NCBI GenBank assembly: GCA_029204225.1
Contig: CM055111.1
Coordinates: 25,488,404 to 25,552,403, forward strand
Reading direction: 5' to 3'
From: Diphasiastrum complanatum
Taxonomy: Eukaryota > Streptophyta > Lycopodiopsida > Lycopodiales > Lycopodiaceae
Length of the DNA stretch: 64,000 nucleotides
Within the stretch, counting starts at the first letter, position 1. Each line of letters starts with the position of its first letter. A program made the translations under genes and the position numbers. Below, in pieces: positions 32,901 to 44,300 of the stretch. Under the pieces are notes generated by a model. That model did no database searches. It had not been told where the DNA came from and worked only from the letters and a program-made list of their open reading frames with translations.

Positions 32901-34396
32901 GATCATTTGTAGAGATCCGTTACATAAGAGATAGCTCTAATCAAGTTGCAGATGCTCTTAGTCGGATCGGTGAACTGAACGAGTTGTCATTCACCCAGAT
33001 TTTTACGGATCTATATCTTTCGCTGAGAGGAAAATATGAATCAGATTCCCATTTTGGTCACATTTGGAACATTGTTCAGACCGAAAAAAATGTGGACAGT
33101 GTTGAGTCAGAAACACAGGGGACTCAACTAACTAAGAAAGATAAAAAGATTGTGGAACTATTCACCATTTGAGATGGATTACTATTTCGGAATGAGAAAG
33201 TTTGCGTACATGGTGATGATGAGCTCAAATGGAAGATTTTGTTTGAATGTCATGACATACCCTGTGCAGGACATCCCGGTATACACATGACTCTGGACTT
33301 AGTTAAGAGGAAATTTTATTGGCCAAAGCTCAAGTCATATGTCGAGTCATATGTTGTTAAATGCAAGCCCTGTCAACTAGCAAAGGATGAACGCCATAAG
33401 GCTGGTGGTTTGTTGCATCTGTTAGATATCCCATATAAGAAATGGGAAAGCATATCTATGGATTTTGTAGTTGGACTTCCAAAGACCCAACGACAAAATG
33501 ATTCTATTTGGGTTGTAGTGGATCGGTTAACTAAGTTAGCTGCATTCATACCAATCAAGTCAACTATAAAGGCTTATGATTTAACCAAGATCTTTGTTGA
33601 AAGATTATTTCGGTTGTATGGTCGGCCAAGTGACATTGTTAGTGATAGAGATCCTAAGTTCACAGGTCACTTTTGGTCAGCAGTATTCCATAAACTGGAA
33701 ACTTCTCTGAGTTTAAGTTCTTCTGATCATCCTGAATTAGATGGACAGACAGAAAGGACTAATCAAACTATGGAAGATATTTTGAGGAGGTATGTTTTTC
33801 ACAGGCAATCTCATTGGGAAGATTATGTCCCACTAGTTGAGTTTGCATGTAATAGTAGAAAACATTCAGCTATAGGTTACAGTCCTTTTATGCTTATGTA
33901 CAGTTTTCAACCTAGATCTCCAATAAATGTTGAGACGAAGTCTATTAAGATCAAGAAGGTTGCTGATTTTTTGCATGATATGCAAGAAATATTGCAAATG
34001 GCTAAGGATAGTATCCGAAGTGCCAAGGATAGAGCTAAACACTATACCGATCTTAAGAGATACTTGTAAACCTGGCTCTGATACCCCCTTATAGTGGCGT
34101 ATGAACTCGATCTTCAAGAAAAATTGACTACACACCCAGTATTTCATGTAAGTCGTTTGAAACTAAGTTTACATGATGGTGATACAGTTGGATCGGATGA
34201 GGATTTATCCCATTTTGAAGATTTGTCGCTTAATGTACCTTTGGAACCTGAGAAAGTGCTCAGAACCAGAGATAAACAACTGAGAAATTGTTCTATCTCT
34301 TGATGCTTAATTCGGTGGAAGGGTCGTACTGAGGATGATGATTCATGGGAAAGAGTTGATAGCATAAAGAAGAATTTTCCAAATTTTAGTTTCTAA
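32901..34396 (+). pseudogene. Ty3 chromovirus RNase H end, integrase and chromodomain
   Basis: Continuation of the element: IRYIRDSSNQVADALSRI (end of RNase H), then integrase 33,239-34,069 with HPGIHMTLDLVKRKFYWPKL, zinc-binding CKPCQ, MDFVVGLPKTQ, DRLTKLAAFIP, IVSDRDPKFTGHFW (catalytic Asp) and DGQTERTNQTMEDILR (catalytic Glu). After a stop and frameshift at about 34,070 come HPVFHVSRLKLSL and a chromodomain-like end: EPEKVLRTRDKQLRN, one stop, LIRWKGRTEDDDSWERVDSI. The chromodomain marks the chromovirus lineage, whose members often use it to bind histone marks. Integrase is a 276-codon open frame, the best preserved part. Confidence 0.92.
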
Positions 34397-34424
34397 GGAT
34401 AGAAACAGTTTAAGGAGGGAAGAA

Positions 34425-34947
34425 TGTTATGTCCATGACCAGTACATAGGATACAATATACTCCTAGTCTTGGATACATGGTACTCCAGTGAAACAAGCT
34501 GTTAGTTATGCCACGTCATACTGGACGTGACCCGAAAGTAACTAATATCCTTGTGAGGCCAAGAACACACTAAATGGAGTTTAGACAAGGTATGAGACAG
34601 TGTATGCATGTGTAGAGTTATCATTAGCAATTCTATGAATGGTTGGTCCATGCATAGGACTCTATTCTAGGTGAATCTATGTATAGGGAACATAGGGCTA
34701 TGCATGGCTATGTGCCCAGGATGCTTTTGGCTCTATTTAAGAGGTCCAAACTCGCTCTACTCCTCATCATGGTTCTTGATTCATTGCCAGACTCTCACTC
34801 TACATTCATGCTTCTTGTTCCTTGGCTTAGGGGTGAGGTTTCTAGAGATTGATTGGATGCTTCTACTTGGTTGGGTGGTTTCTCCATAGTGTGTTATCCT
34901 TTTGTGTTTAGGATTTGTAGGCAGGATCTAAGGAGCTTCCCTTATAC
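34425..34947 (+). mobile_element. 3' LTR of chromovirus (right end uncertain)
   Basis: A polypurine tract 'aaggagggaagaa' ends at 34,424 and the LTR begins 'tgttatgtccatgacc'. The same TGTTATG start is seen in the minus-strand chromovirus at 63,662. Homology to copia B copy 2 resumes at about 34,948 ('cacccagagc'), which suggests the LTR ends there and that the chromovirus is inserted in that copia. Confidence 0.6.
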
Positions 34948-37235
34948 ACCCAGAGCCGACTCTTTCAAAAGTCATCACAATGTTGTTGCGGGAAGACACT
35001 AGAATGAATGAACCCTCCATTTTTTGACCTGTCGACTTTCACGTCTTATACACCAACAGAGGCTTGACTAAGACAAAGAAGAAAGGCCCGAAGCAACCAA
35101 AGCAAAGCCAGAAGCCGACACAACATCAAGAGCAGTCGAACCCGCCGACAATGAATATGTTGTTCTGCAAATACTGCAAGTGAACCAACCACGATATCCA
35201 AGACTGTCGCATACTACAAGCCAATAACAACAACAAAGGGCAATCAAAGCAAGTGGAAAATGTAGTTGCAGAAGCACCACCTTCCAACCAAGGAGTGGAT
35301 CATAATGCATTCATGACTAGCCATCAAGAAGCATCAAATGACAGCTCATAGTTTCTAGATTCCAGAGCCACACAACACATGACCAGCCATATCAGTTGTT
35401 TCGAGTCCTATATGTCATACAATACCAAGAGATATGTTCACCTGGACGACAATAACACACAAGCTATTAAAGGTGACGGTACAATAAGATTGAGCTTTGC
35501 AAATGATCAGTCTAAACTACTTTTCAATGTCCTATATATACCAAATCTTTCTACAAATCTGCTCTCTGTAAGCAAAATTACAGATCTAGGACATAAAGTA
35601 GAATTTGAATTTGATTAGTGTAAAGTAGTCGATAGGATAGGCAAGATCCTAGCACTTGAAAATATGCATGGATACTTGTACATATTAAGTCATTGCTTTT
35701 ATGCCTCTAGTCAGGCTCTTAACACTTATGTATAGATCAATAAAAATCTACTTTGGCATTATAGACTTGGTTATTTGAATCATGCTTATGTATTACAAAT
35801 GTCTAAGCAATTTATTATTCTTGATCTAGAATATCCAGATAGGAAAGTCGAATTACTTGTCTGTCAAGACTGTTTAGTCGGTAAGCAGACTAGTTTAGAT
35901 CAAGCCATCAACATGTTGCTAGAATTTTATTAGATATTGTACATACAAACATTTGTGGCCCAATGCAGAATCCTTTACTAAAGGATGCAAAATATTTTAT
36001 TACTTTTATTGATGAATTTTTTAGAAGGACTATGGTGTACTTTATGAAGAAGAAATTAGAAGCTTTCAATTGCTTCAAAATCTTTAAGAAATTGACAAAA
36101 CAATCAAAGCCCTGAGGTCCGACAATGGTGGAGAGTATATCTCTATCGAATTCAAGGAGTACTGCCAAAGCCAAGGCATTGAACAACTATTTATCACTCC
36201 CTATTCGCCTCAGTCGAATGACTTAGCTGAGAGGAAGAATCGTACCCTGGTCGAGTCAGCCAAATGCATGCTGGCACACGCATCTTTGCCCAAGAGCTTT
36301 TGGGCTGAAGCTGTCTCCGTTACAGCTTACATCCAAAACAGATCTTCAAGGCCCTCTCAAGCAAAACACCACATGAGGTTTGGATAGGATCTAAGCCTTC
36401 ATTGAAGAACCTTCAAGTTTTCGGATTCAACTCGATGTACAGACATCTTATCTTAACAGAGTCATCGAAGAAGACATCTACATGCTACAACCTAAAGGAT
36501 ATGTTCTTGAAGGTATGAAAGATCATGTATGTAAACTCCATAAAGCACTTTATGGCTTGAAGCAATCAGAAAGAACTTGGTTTTAGAGGATCAACACATT
36601 CCTCATCCAACACGATTTTCAACCAAGCATTGCCTATTGCAATGTTTATTTCATGTTAGTGCAACATTCCTTCATTGTCATCACCTTGTACGTCGACGAC
36701 ACGTTGCTTTTCAGCAATAGTACCAATCTGGTGAAGGATGCTAAACAAATGATGTCCTCCGACTTCGACATGACCGATCTGGCGAAGCTCACTACTGTCT
36801 GGGCATTCAAATCCACAGAGATAGAGTGAGACGACTGATCTATATCACTCAACAAAGGTATCTTCACAATACTCTTATCAAATATAATTTGATCAATTGT
36901 AAATTAGATCACTCACCGATGGATCCAGGCTTGCGATTGTCAAAGGACCAATGTCCTCAGACCAAGCAGAAAGAGGAGCATATGAGAGAGTATCTTTATC
37001 AATCGATACTTAGATCTCTCATGTATGCAATGGTCTGCACAAGACCTGATAGCGCTTTTGTAGTCGGCTCACTCAACCAATTCATGGCTAATCTTTGCAT
37101 CACATGGCATGGATATCAATTGATCCAATTTCAGATCCTATTGGAGATGAACTCATTCATGTCAGCCACGCATTATCTTATGACGAAAATGCATAACTTA
37201 TTGATGAGCAGATTCTAAATCATATGAATCCTACA
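34948..37235 (+). pseudogene. Ty1/copia element B copy 2, plus strand, decayed
   Basis: Second copy of family B in the opposite orientation to copy 1. It starts inside gag (homologous to 30,930-31,020 minus), then a protease region (35,340-35,618: HMTSHISCFESYMSYNTKRY, YVHLDDNNTQ, NLSTNLLSVSKIT), degraded GAG-pre-integrase, and integrase (about 36,110-36,370: LRSDNGGEYISIEFKEYCQS, YSPQSNDLAERKNRTLVESA with catalytic Glu, FWAEAVSVTAYIQNRSS). RT follows directly (DIYMLQPKGYVLEGMKDHVC, LHKALYGLKQSERTW, ITLYVDDTLLFSNSTN with the YVDD motif intact) and then LDHSPMDPGLRL, EYLYQSILRSLMYAMVCTRP. Frameshifts lie between most blocks, and sequence is missing between integrase and RT. RNase H and the LTR were not found. 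Confidence 0.88.
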
Positions 37236-38315
37236 AAATTTGGAGTTCGCGATATTCTTGATGAACCGATTGTTTAGTGTTCTATAACATGCCAAATAAT
37301 CTTCTCAATGTTTGTTGCAATGCTCTCATCTTTTGTAGTCTCGAATGGAAGAGTCTATTGGAAGGAACCTTCATACATCACTCTTTGTCACCATTAGAGG
37401 TTTCTTTACTTTCTTTCTCTTAGAAGGAATGAATGGGTTGATCATAGAATAGAACTTAGCTCCAAAAAGGTGTTCTTGGGTCCTGCTGTGGATTGAGGAC
37501 ACACCATAAATTGTCCCCATCGACACCTAAGTTGAGAGCTACATGATGATCAACAATAGCAATGTTGGCATGGATGTCAAGGAAGAGCAATGATGGCAAT
37601 GATGGTGAGCATGAAAATGATGACAATGACATAAAGTAGGGCAACTTCGGCGGTTGTTAGCATCAATTACAGTTGAGAAGTGAGTTGCTATAGGTTTTAG
37701 AAGATAAACGACAATGACATTGGAAAATTATTGGCTTGTTATAGCCCGCACTTTCACGTGTACGGTCACCTAAATTGTGGTCCAAAAAACTCGACTTGGT
37801 ATCATCTAAATTATAGCCCACTTTCTTGAGGATTTCATTCTCAACTTTGTTCAATGGGGGATGGCCCTTGAATAAAGCCAGCCCAACTCAATAAAAGCCG
37901 CCCTTAGATAAAAGTAGGGCCCATTCACTGTTCAGGCCCAAGTAACTAGTGCCACGAAGGATTTTAAACCCGCCACCATTGGATCTGTTTAGACATTCAT
38001 ATACGGCCACGTATCATCACTGACAACATGCCACATGGCAGTTATGACGGGTGGCGAGCATCCAACGGGCGTTCTGCCATTCCCTTTGCCCCCGAAATGG
38101 CCGGTTCCAATAGAAATAAAATAGTTGCTCTGTCTTTCCTGCTTTCTTCGTCGCGATCCTCTCTTTTTTGCTATGGCGCCATTTTATTCAGCAGCGGCAC
38201 TAGCCTAGGGTTTATGGAACGTATCAGCTCGTCTCTCAGCTTCTTCATCATCTGCGGACTTTTTTGTGTGTAGCCATCGGCTGAGGACGAGGGATCCCTC
38301 TATCATCCAGCAGCC
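37236..38315. promoter_or_regulatory. intergenic DNA and promoter region of the SRRM1-like gene
   Basis: No coding sequence is recognised. Two GGCCCA motifs (reverse of the TCP site II element TGGGCC) lie at 37,918-37,923 and 37,935-37,940, about 380 bp before the SRRM1 start codon. Site II pairs are typical of promoters of constitutively expressed plant genes for growth and RNA functions. A pyrimidine-rich stretch (38,140-38,170) could mark the transcription start. Promoter function is inference. Confidence 0.5.
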
Positions 38316-41300
38316 ATGTCAGGCGGCTTCTTTAGGGTACGTGGCTATTATCTTTCATGGGTTTATTTTAGTTCTATTGTTGATCTTTAAGGCTGATCCC
38401 TTGGGACCTTGTGACGTGGCTGAGTTGGATCTACATACTCAAGGTTCTGACCGACTCGCTTTTACATGTGTTAGTTTCATGAGATTTGATGCAAAATACA
38501 GAAAAATATCTTGAGATTGGCTATGTAACGTTTGTTGCATGGCAGGGCACATCTTCGGAGCAGGACACAAGGTTTTCGAATAAGATGGCAAAACTGCTGA
38601 AAACGCAGAAATTCGCTCCAGAGCTGGAGCAAGTGGTAGGTTTTTTAGCCTCTTCATGTAGGTCCTAGTTATTAGTATCTGTCAAGAATCCGCAAATTAC
38701 TTACTGCTCCTAATGTTTGCCGTTTCCTTGCAAAGTCTGGTGACATCAACGGTTTTTGAGGCACAACTTGGTCAATGTTTCTTAGCTATGGCACAGCTTA
38801 CATAGGTTTTCTATTATGGTGCAGCTTACATAGGTTTCTTCTGGCACAGCGTGCATATGTTTGTTATTTATGGCACAGCTTACATAGGGTTCTGTGGCAT
38901 AACTTGTGCTGTATGCAGCTTACATAGGATCTGTTATGGTAGAGCTTAGATAGGGTTTGATATTGCACAGCTCTGCAGCTTACATAGGGTTTGTTATCGT
39001 ACACGCTTCATAACGTCTGGTATGGAACAGCTTATATAGGGTTTGATATGGCACAGCTTACATAGGGTTTGCCATGGCACAGCATACATAGGGTGTTTTG
39101 TGGCGCAGCACAGCTTACATAAGATTTGTTGCGACACAGGTTGATATGTCAAAGGTGCAAATGGACGTGATGCGGCCATGGATTGCAGCTAGAGTAACGG
39201 AGTTGCTAGGGTTTGAAGACGAGGTTCTCATCAATTTCATCTACGGCCTGCTTGATGTGAAGGTGGATACACAGCTCAATTTTCCTTTTTGATGGCATAT
39301 TTTGGATTCCTTTGTCTTGTCTAATTTCGCACTTATTGTTCTAGGAGGTGGATGGAAAGCATATTCAGATCCAACTTACAGGTTTTATGGAGAAAAATAC
39401 TGGGCGTTTCATGAAAGAGCTGTGGAGCCTTCTTACCAGTGCGCAGAATAATATAAGTGGGATCCCTCAGCAGTTTTTAGACGCAAAGGCTGAGGAAACG
39501 AAGAAAAAGAAGGTGAATCTTTGCAGCATTTGTTAGGAGAATGGTTTTCTAGTGATTGTAAGGGTCATTTGAGAAGTTACGGTGAGCCCCTGTTAGGGCG
39601 AGAGGTAATTTTGAAAATTACCCGAACTACTAGTAATGTGACTTTGAAAATAATTGAACCAACTAGTTAATGACCTGGCTTACTGTATTTCTTAAGATGA
39701 CCCTTACAACCAATTAAGGTGCACTAGAAAGAACATTCCCTTACGTAAAGGTTGAGTGAAAATTTCCTCTGACCCAAAATGATTGGAACATGTGCTGTAA
39801 ACAATCTTCAGGCATGAATTTTTGTGAGAATTTAATCAGTAGAGGAAAAGACATTCAATGAGCATGTAAATCATCTTACAATGATTTTTTTTGTTGACTG
39901 GGCAAGTTTATGTTGTGGACCATGTAATGCATTTTCATTTTACTCCTAAAATTTTGAGGCAAACTTTCAGAAAAGGATACTGTCGTGCAATGTTCTTTTT
40001 AAAGCAACTTATGGCATCTTTGGGTGTTATACAGGCTGTATGAACGACTGTCTAATGAAGCTCAGGTTTCGTACATCTGTCTTCCCATGCAGGCTGAAGA
40101 ACAACGAATTTTCAGTGAAATCCAGCGAAAGAAAGATCAAGAAAGGACAGCTGAGCAAGAGCAACAAAGAAAGCTTGTGAGAAATTGTTGTTTTCTTGTA
40201 TCATGGTGCTAAGTGCACCTAACACGTGTTTTAACAATGTGTAGTCTCTTATGCAGGATGTTGAAGCCGAGTTGTTGAAGAATGTGGCAGCAGTAGCAGC
40301 CTCTAACCGTCAGCCAAACTCAGGAAAGTTTTCTCCTCAAGGAAACAGAGAGAAGTCATCTGATAGAGCACCATTGGAGGCCAAGGCAGCTGTTAAGAAT
40401 GGGTATCTACTTGTTGCTTTCTCATTGCTGCGTCTGTAAAGTGCAGCACAATTGCTTGTTTGCTTTCATGACTAGTGAGAGACATGAAATTCTGAAACGC
40501 TAGGTAACAAGTTCATTATCCTACGATTTGTACATTTTGTATATTAGAGTTTGCTTCTATTTCAGAAGTTATAGAGATTCTTGGGCAAAAAAAGCTAGGA
40601 TAAATTGGAATTTCATATAGAATTGCTCTTCAGAAGTTCTAGGTCTTCATATATCATGGGCGGTATTGTAAGTGAAGTGATCCTAAGTATGCTGGCTTCA
40701 ATATTCTTATAACTAGCCTTTTCTGAATTTCAGTCCTCTATTTTTGTAGCTGCCCCCACAAGATAGAAAGTGCTAGTGACAATCAGAAACTCGGAAGAAG
40801 AACTTTCAAGGTAAAAAATAACTGAAAGTTGCTCTGCTGAAAGTATGGATTTCCCCCATAAAAAATAAGTGAACTTGTTTTGCTTATTTATGAGTTTTGA
40901 AGTTTTGATATCAAGCTATTGTTCGATCAGCTGTGTGAATACAAAACTGGCATACTGTAAATGCGCGACTATGACTACTCAATTTTTTCCAGTGGCCAGC
41001 CATTGTACTCATTTCAAATTCAATGACTACCATAAAATATGGGGCTTCTACTACTAATTATTTAGGGGATTGAACTTTACGTGCTTGCTTTCCATGGATC
41101 GAGGGTTTTGCATTGGTTAAATTATTGAAATGAAAGCTTGGAGCGCATTTTTCATGCACATCAAATTGATGATGAGACATATTCTATGAAATTTTCTGGA
41201 GTATTTTATCAAAATTCCACTCTAGATGTTTAGAACCTGGAAAATTTCGTACAGAATTTCGCATACAAAGTTACGAACTAATTTTTTTTATATGTCGAGG

Positions 41301-44300
41301 TGTAATTAGAAATCATGAACAAGTCTAAAAAGAAAACGATCAAAAACTTTGAGATTATAAATGTTGGGGTTTTTTTTCCTAGCAATTTGAGCATTCAAGA
41401 TATTGAGATCTTCTTCCTAGTTATGTCCAGCTGGTTTGTGTTAATCGTGTCTATCTTTAGTGGTGCATTTTTCCCACCAGCTGTGCTTTTTAGTTAGGTT
41501 TGAGCAAGTTGAAGTGAAAAAATGTAAACTTTCCTTATTTGTTTAGTTAGGTTTTGAGCAAGTTGAAGTGATAAACTGTAAATTGTCCTTATTTTTTCTT
41601 TGAGGAAGTAGTGACTTTATTTGATTGGCTTTGCTCTTTAGTCCTAGCCTTCATCATGACACAGTTTGTCCTTCAGCTCCAAAGATGATAGAAATTCAGT
41701 ACATTGGTCATTGTACAAATATTTGACAGCTAATGTGGACACATGCTTGTGCATGTGACCTGTACCTACCTATGGCACTGAGGATGTGAGTACGGGATGT
41801 TGTAACATTGGGTCCACACTATGGGTGATGGAATTGATGGTCTACGACTTTATGAGTTGACTCCATAGGGTACATTGCCAATCATATTTGTTAATATCTC
41901 CATTTTGATGATTGATTGAATCACAAGAACTTTGTAGCAAGTCAATTTCAATTCTTGTGTTCTGTTTTGCTCTCCATTTTGAGTTTTTCCCTATACTTGT
42001 AACAATTCGATAACAACATAAATGTAACGAATTTATGCTGTTGGTTATCAACAGTCATGTTTCTAGAGTTATTTCCAAGTTCATTACAGACTAAGAGTAA
42101 TTCCTGATGGGTAATATTTGGTATCTCACCTTGTTTGTTTGATATAAGTCATTTTGCTTTTGGCTACATGTAGATTTTGGTGTAAAGGTAAGAGTGTATT
42201 TATATAGCCTTGGAAGTGGAAAAAATGTCTAACGACTCACGAGTTTAGTATAAGTATTTTGATATTATCATGTACAGAAGTGGAAACATTTTGGCATTTA
42301 AATTTCCCCCTTTGGTATACTGGAAATTTTTTCCAGCTGTTTGGATGGAATGTTTTTTTCCAAAATTTGCAAATTGTAATATATTTATAAGTTTTTCGCT
42401 TGACAAAAGGTTAAGAAATTTGACCATACTAATGTTTGAAAGTCATAATTGAAATTGTAAAAGACTACATGTATGCTCTTTGGTGCTAGCGTTCATTATG
42501 AGTTGAGTTTGCCATTCAGCTCCAGAGAAGTGATAACAATTCAGTACACTGTTCGCTGTACAAATGTGAGTGTGAACGTGAACATATGTTTGTATTTGTG
42601 ATGTGCACCCTACTCGAGCGTGCTGATGCGGGAGTATGGATGTTGTAGTATCTGGTCCATGCTGTGCATGATGAAGTCGATGGTTTAAGACTTTGTGGTT
42701 GGACGCCACAGGGTTGCAGATTGCACGTCCTTTGTTATTTTGGGTATCATTTTAGACATAACATGGCTTATTGATACAGAACAAAGTGATATAATGTAAA
42801 TGAATAATATACAAAAGTTCTGTGCTATATATTTCTGAGTAAGAATAATATAGTTCATTGTTGCTATTTATATTTTAGTGACTGACTGCTTAATTTGTTG
42901 CTATTTAAATTGCAAGTGCCTGTACAGATGATATATACTTATGTTTAACTCTTGTCTACTATTATGTAGTTCAACTCTGCATAGTATCATGTCTTCTCTT
43001 GTACACTTTTATTCACTGTAGTTTTTACTATATAATATATTTTTCTCACGTGCATGTATGATTCCTTTTTGTGTGTGTCTCATGTATCATAAGTCATAAC
43101 AAATATCTTTTTATTGTCACAAACTTTTTTGTAATTCAGAGTGTAAATGTTTGCATTTTGACATTATTCTGTATATTTAATTTTTTTTCTCTTTCTAGGA
43201 TTTTTGTAGTATTCTGAAAGGAAGTTTGTAGCTCAAATGCTGTTTCCCATAGCTCTTTGCAATACTTGTGAAAAAAAGAGCAAATATACATATTATATAG
43301 AAGTGTGATCTATTATCTTTTATTGAGACATTTGTGCCCTTGGACACGTCATGTGGAACATGTACATACATAGTGGACGTCCACATCACGTCCAAGTGGG
43401 GCAGTACATATTTGAAAATGGAGCCATGATGAGACAGGAGTTGAGATGATGGATGTTCTGATTCAGATTATACATGCCACTATGGCTCTATACATCTACA
43501 TGACACTAGAATCATATTTAGATCGAGCTAGCGCCTAATATGATTTGAATTGATGATTGTTAGTCTAGTATTTTCTTTTTGTGGAGGCACATGGTGCTCC
43601 TGTATGATAAAAACTACTTGATATGTGCTCTTTCTGCTTTATAGTAATGATTTTAGAAGTTTCGAGTTTTTATGGGAATATATTATCAACGAGACTCTCT
43701 GATTCATTTATTTGCCAAGGACAAGGTTTTTTTGTTTATTTCTCCTCCATTTGTGGTGTTAGCCTTTATTCAAACTTTTCGTTTTAGCAAATTGAATGTC
43801 GCCATCTATTTGAGATTGTGTAAGATCAGATGTACATGGTTTGTCACCTTCAAGGTTTGGTTAGAATAGGATCTAAAACAAGCATCGAAGTCTGAAGAAA
43901 CACCAAGATTGCATTGCAGTATCATCTCCAAACACTAACAGACTGCATAGTTGGTCATGATTGAATTTCCTTAACCCCCCCCTAACCCCCCCCCCCACCC
44001 CCCCCCACCTCTTTTAATAGATTACCTGTTACAAGTTCAGGGCTTGACATTTCTACTCTGTTTTCAGGGCCCGAGATTGAGTAGTGAACTTACCTCCTCT
44101 TCAAGATAGGAGGAGAATGGGTTTTGATTAGTAGTAGCTTCTGAAACCTTATTTTGCTCTTACAAGCAATTGCTTTCTTGTGGAATTTTTATGTGAGTGT
44201 TTCGTTTTTTCAGGAAAAGATCTCATGGAGATTCCCAATCATCTTCAGGCATAAAATCATCATCGGCATCTCCAAGTTCTTCAAGGTCTGGAGTTCTTGA

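Noticed and set aside
40741-40810. Inclusion of the 61-nt segment as a constitutive SRRM1 exon
   Set aside because: It shifts the frame of the downstream RS exons, whereas exon 6 to 44,214 joins in frame (NGKRSHGD). Kept only as a possible cassette.
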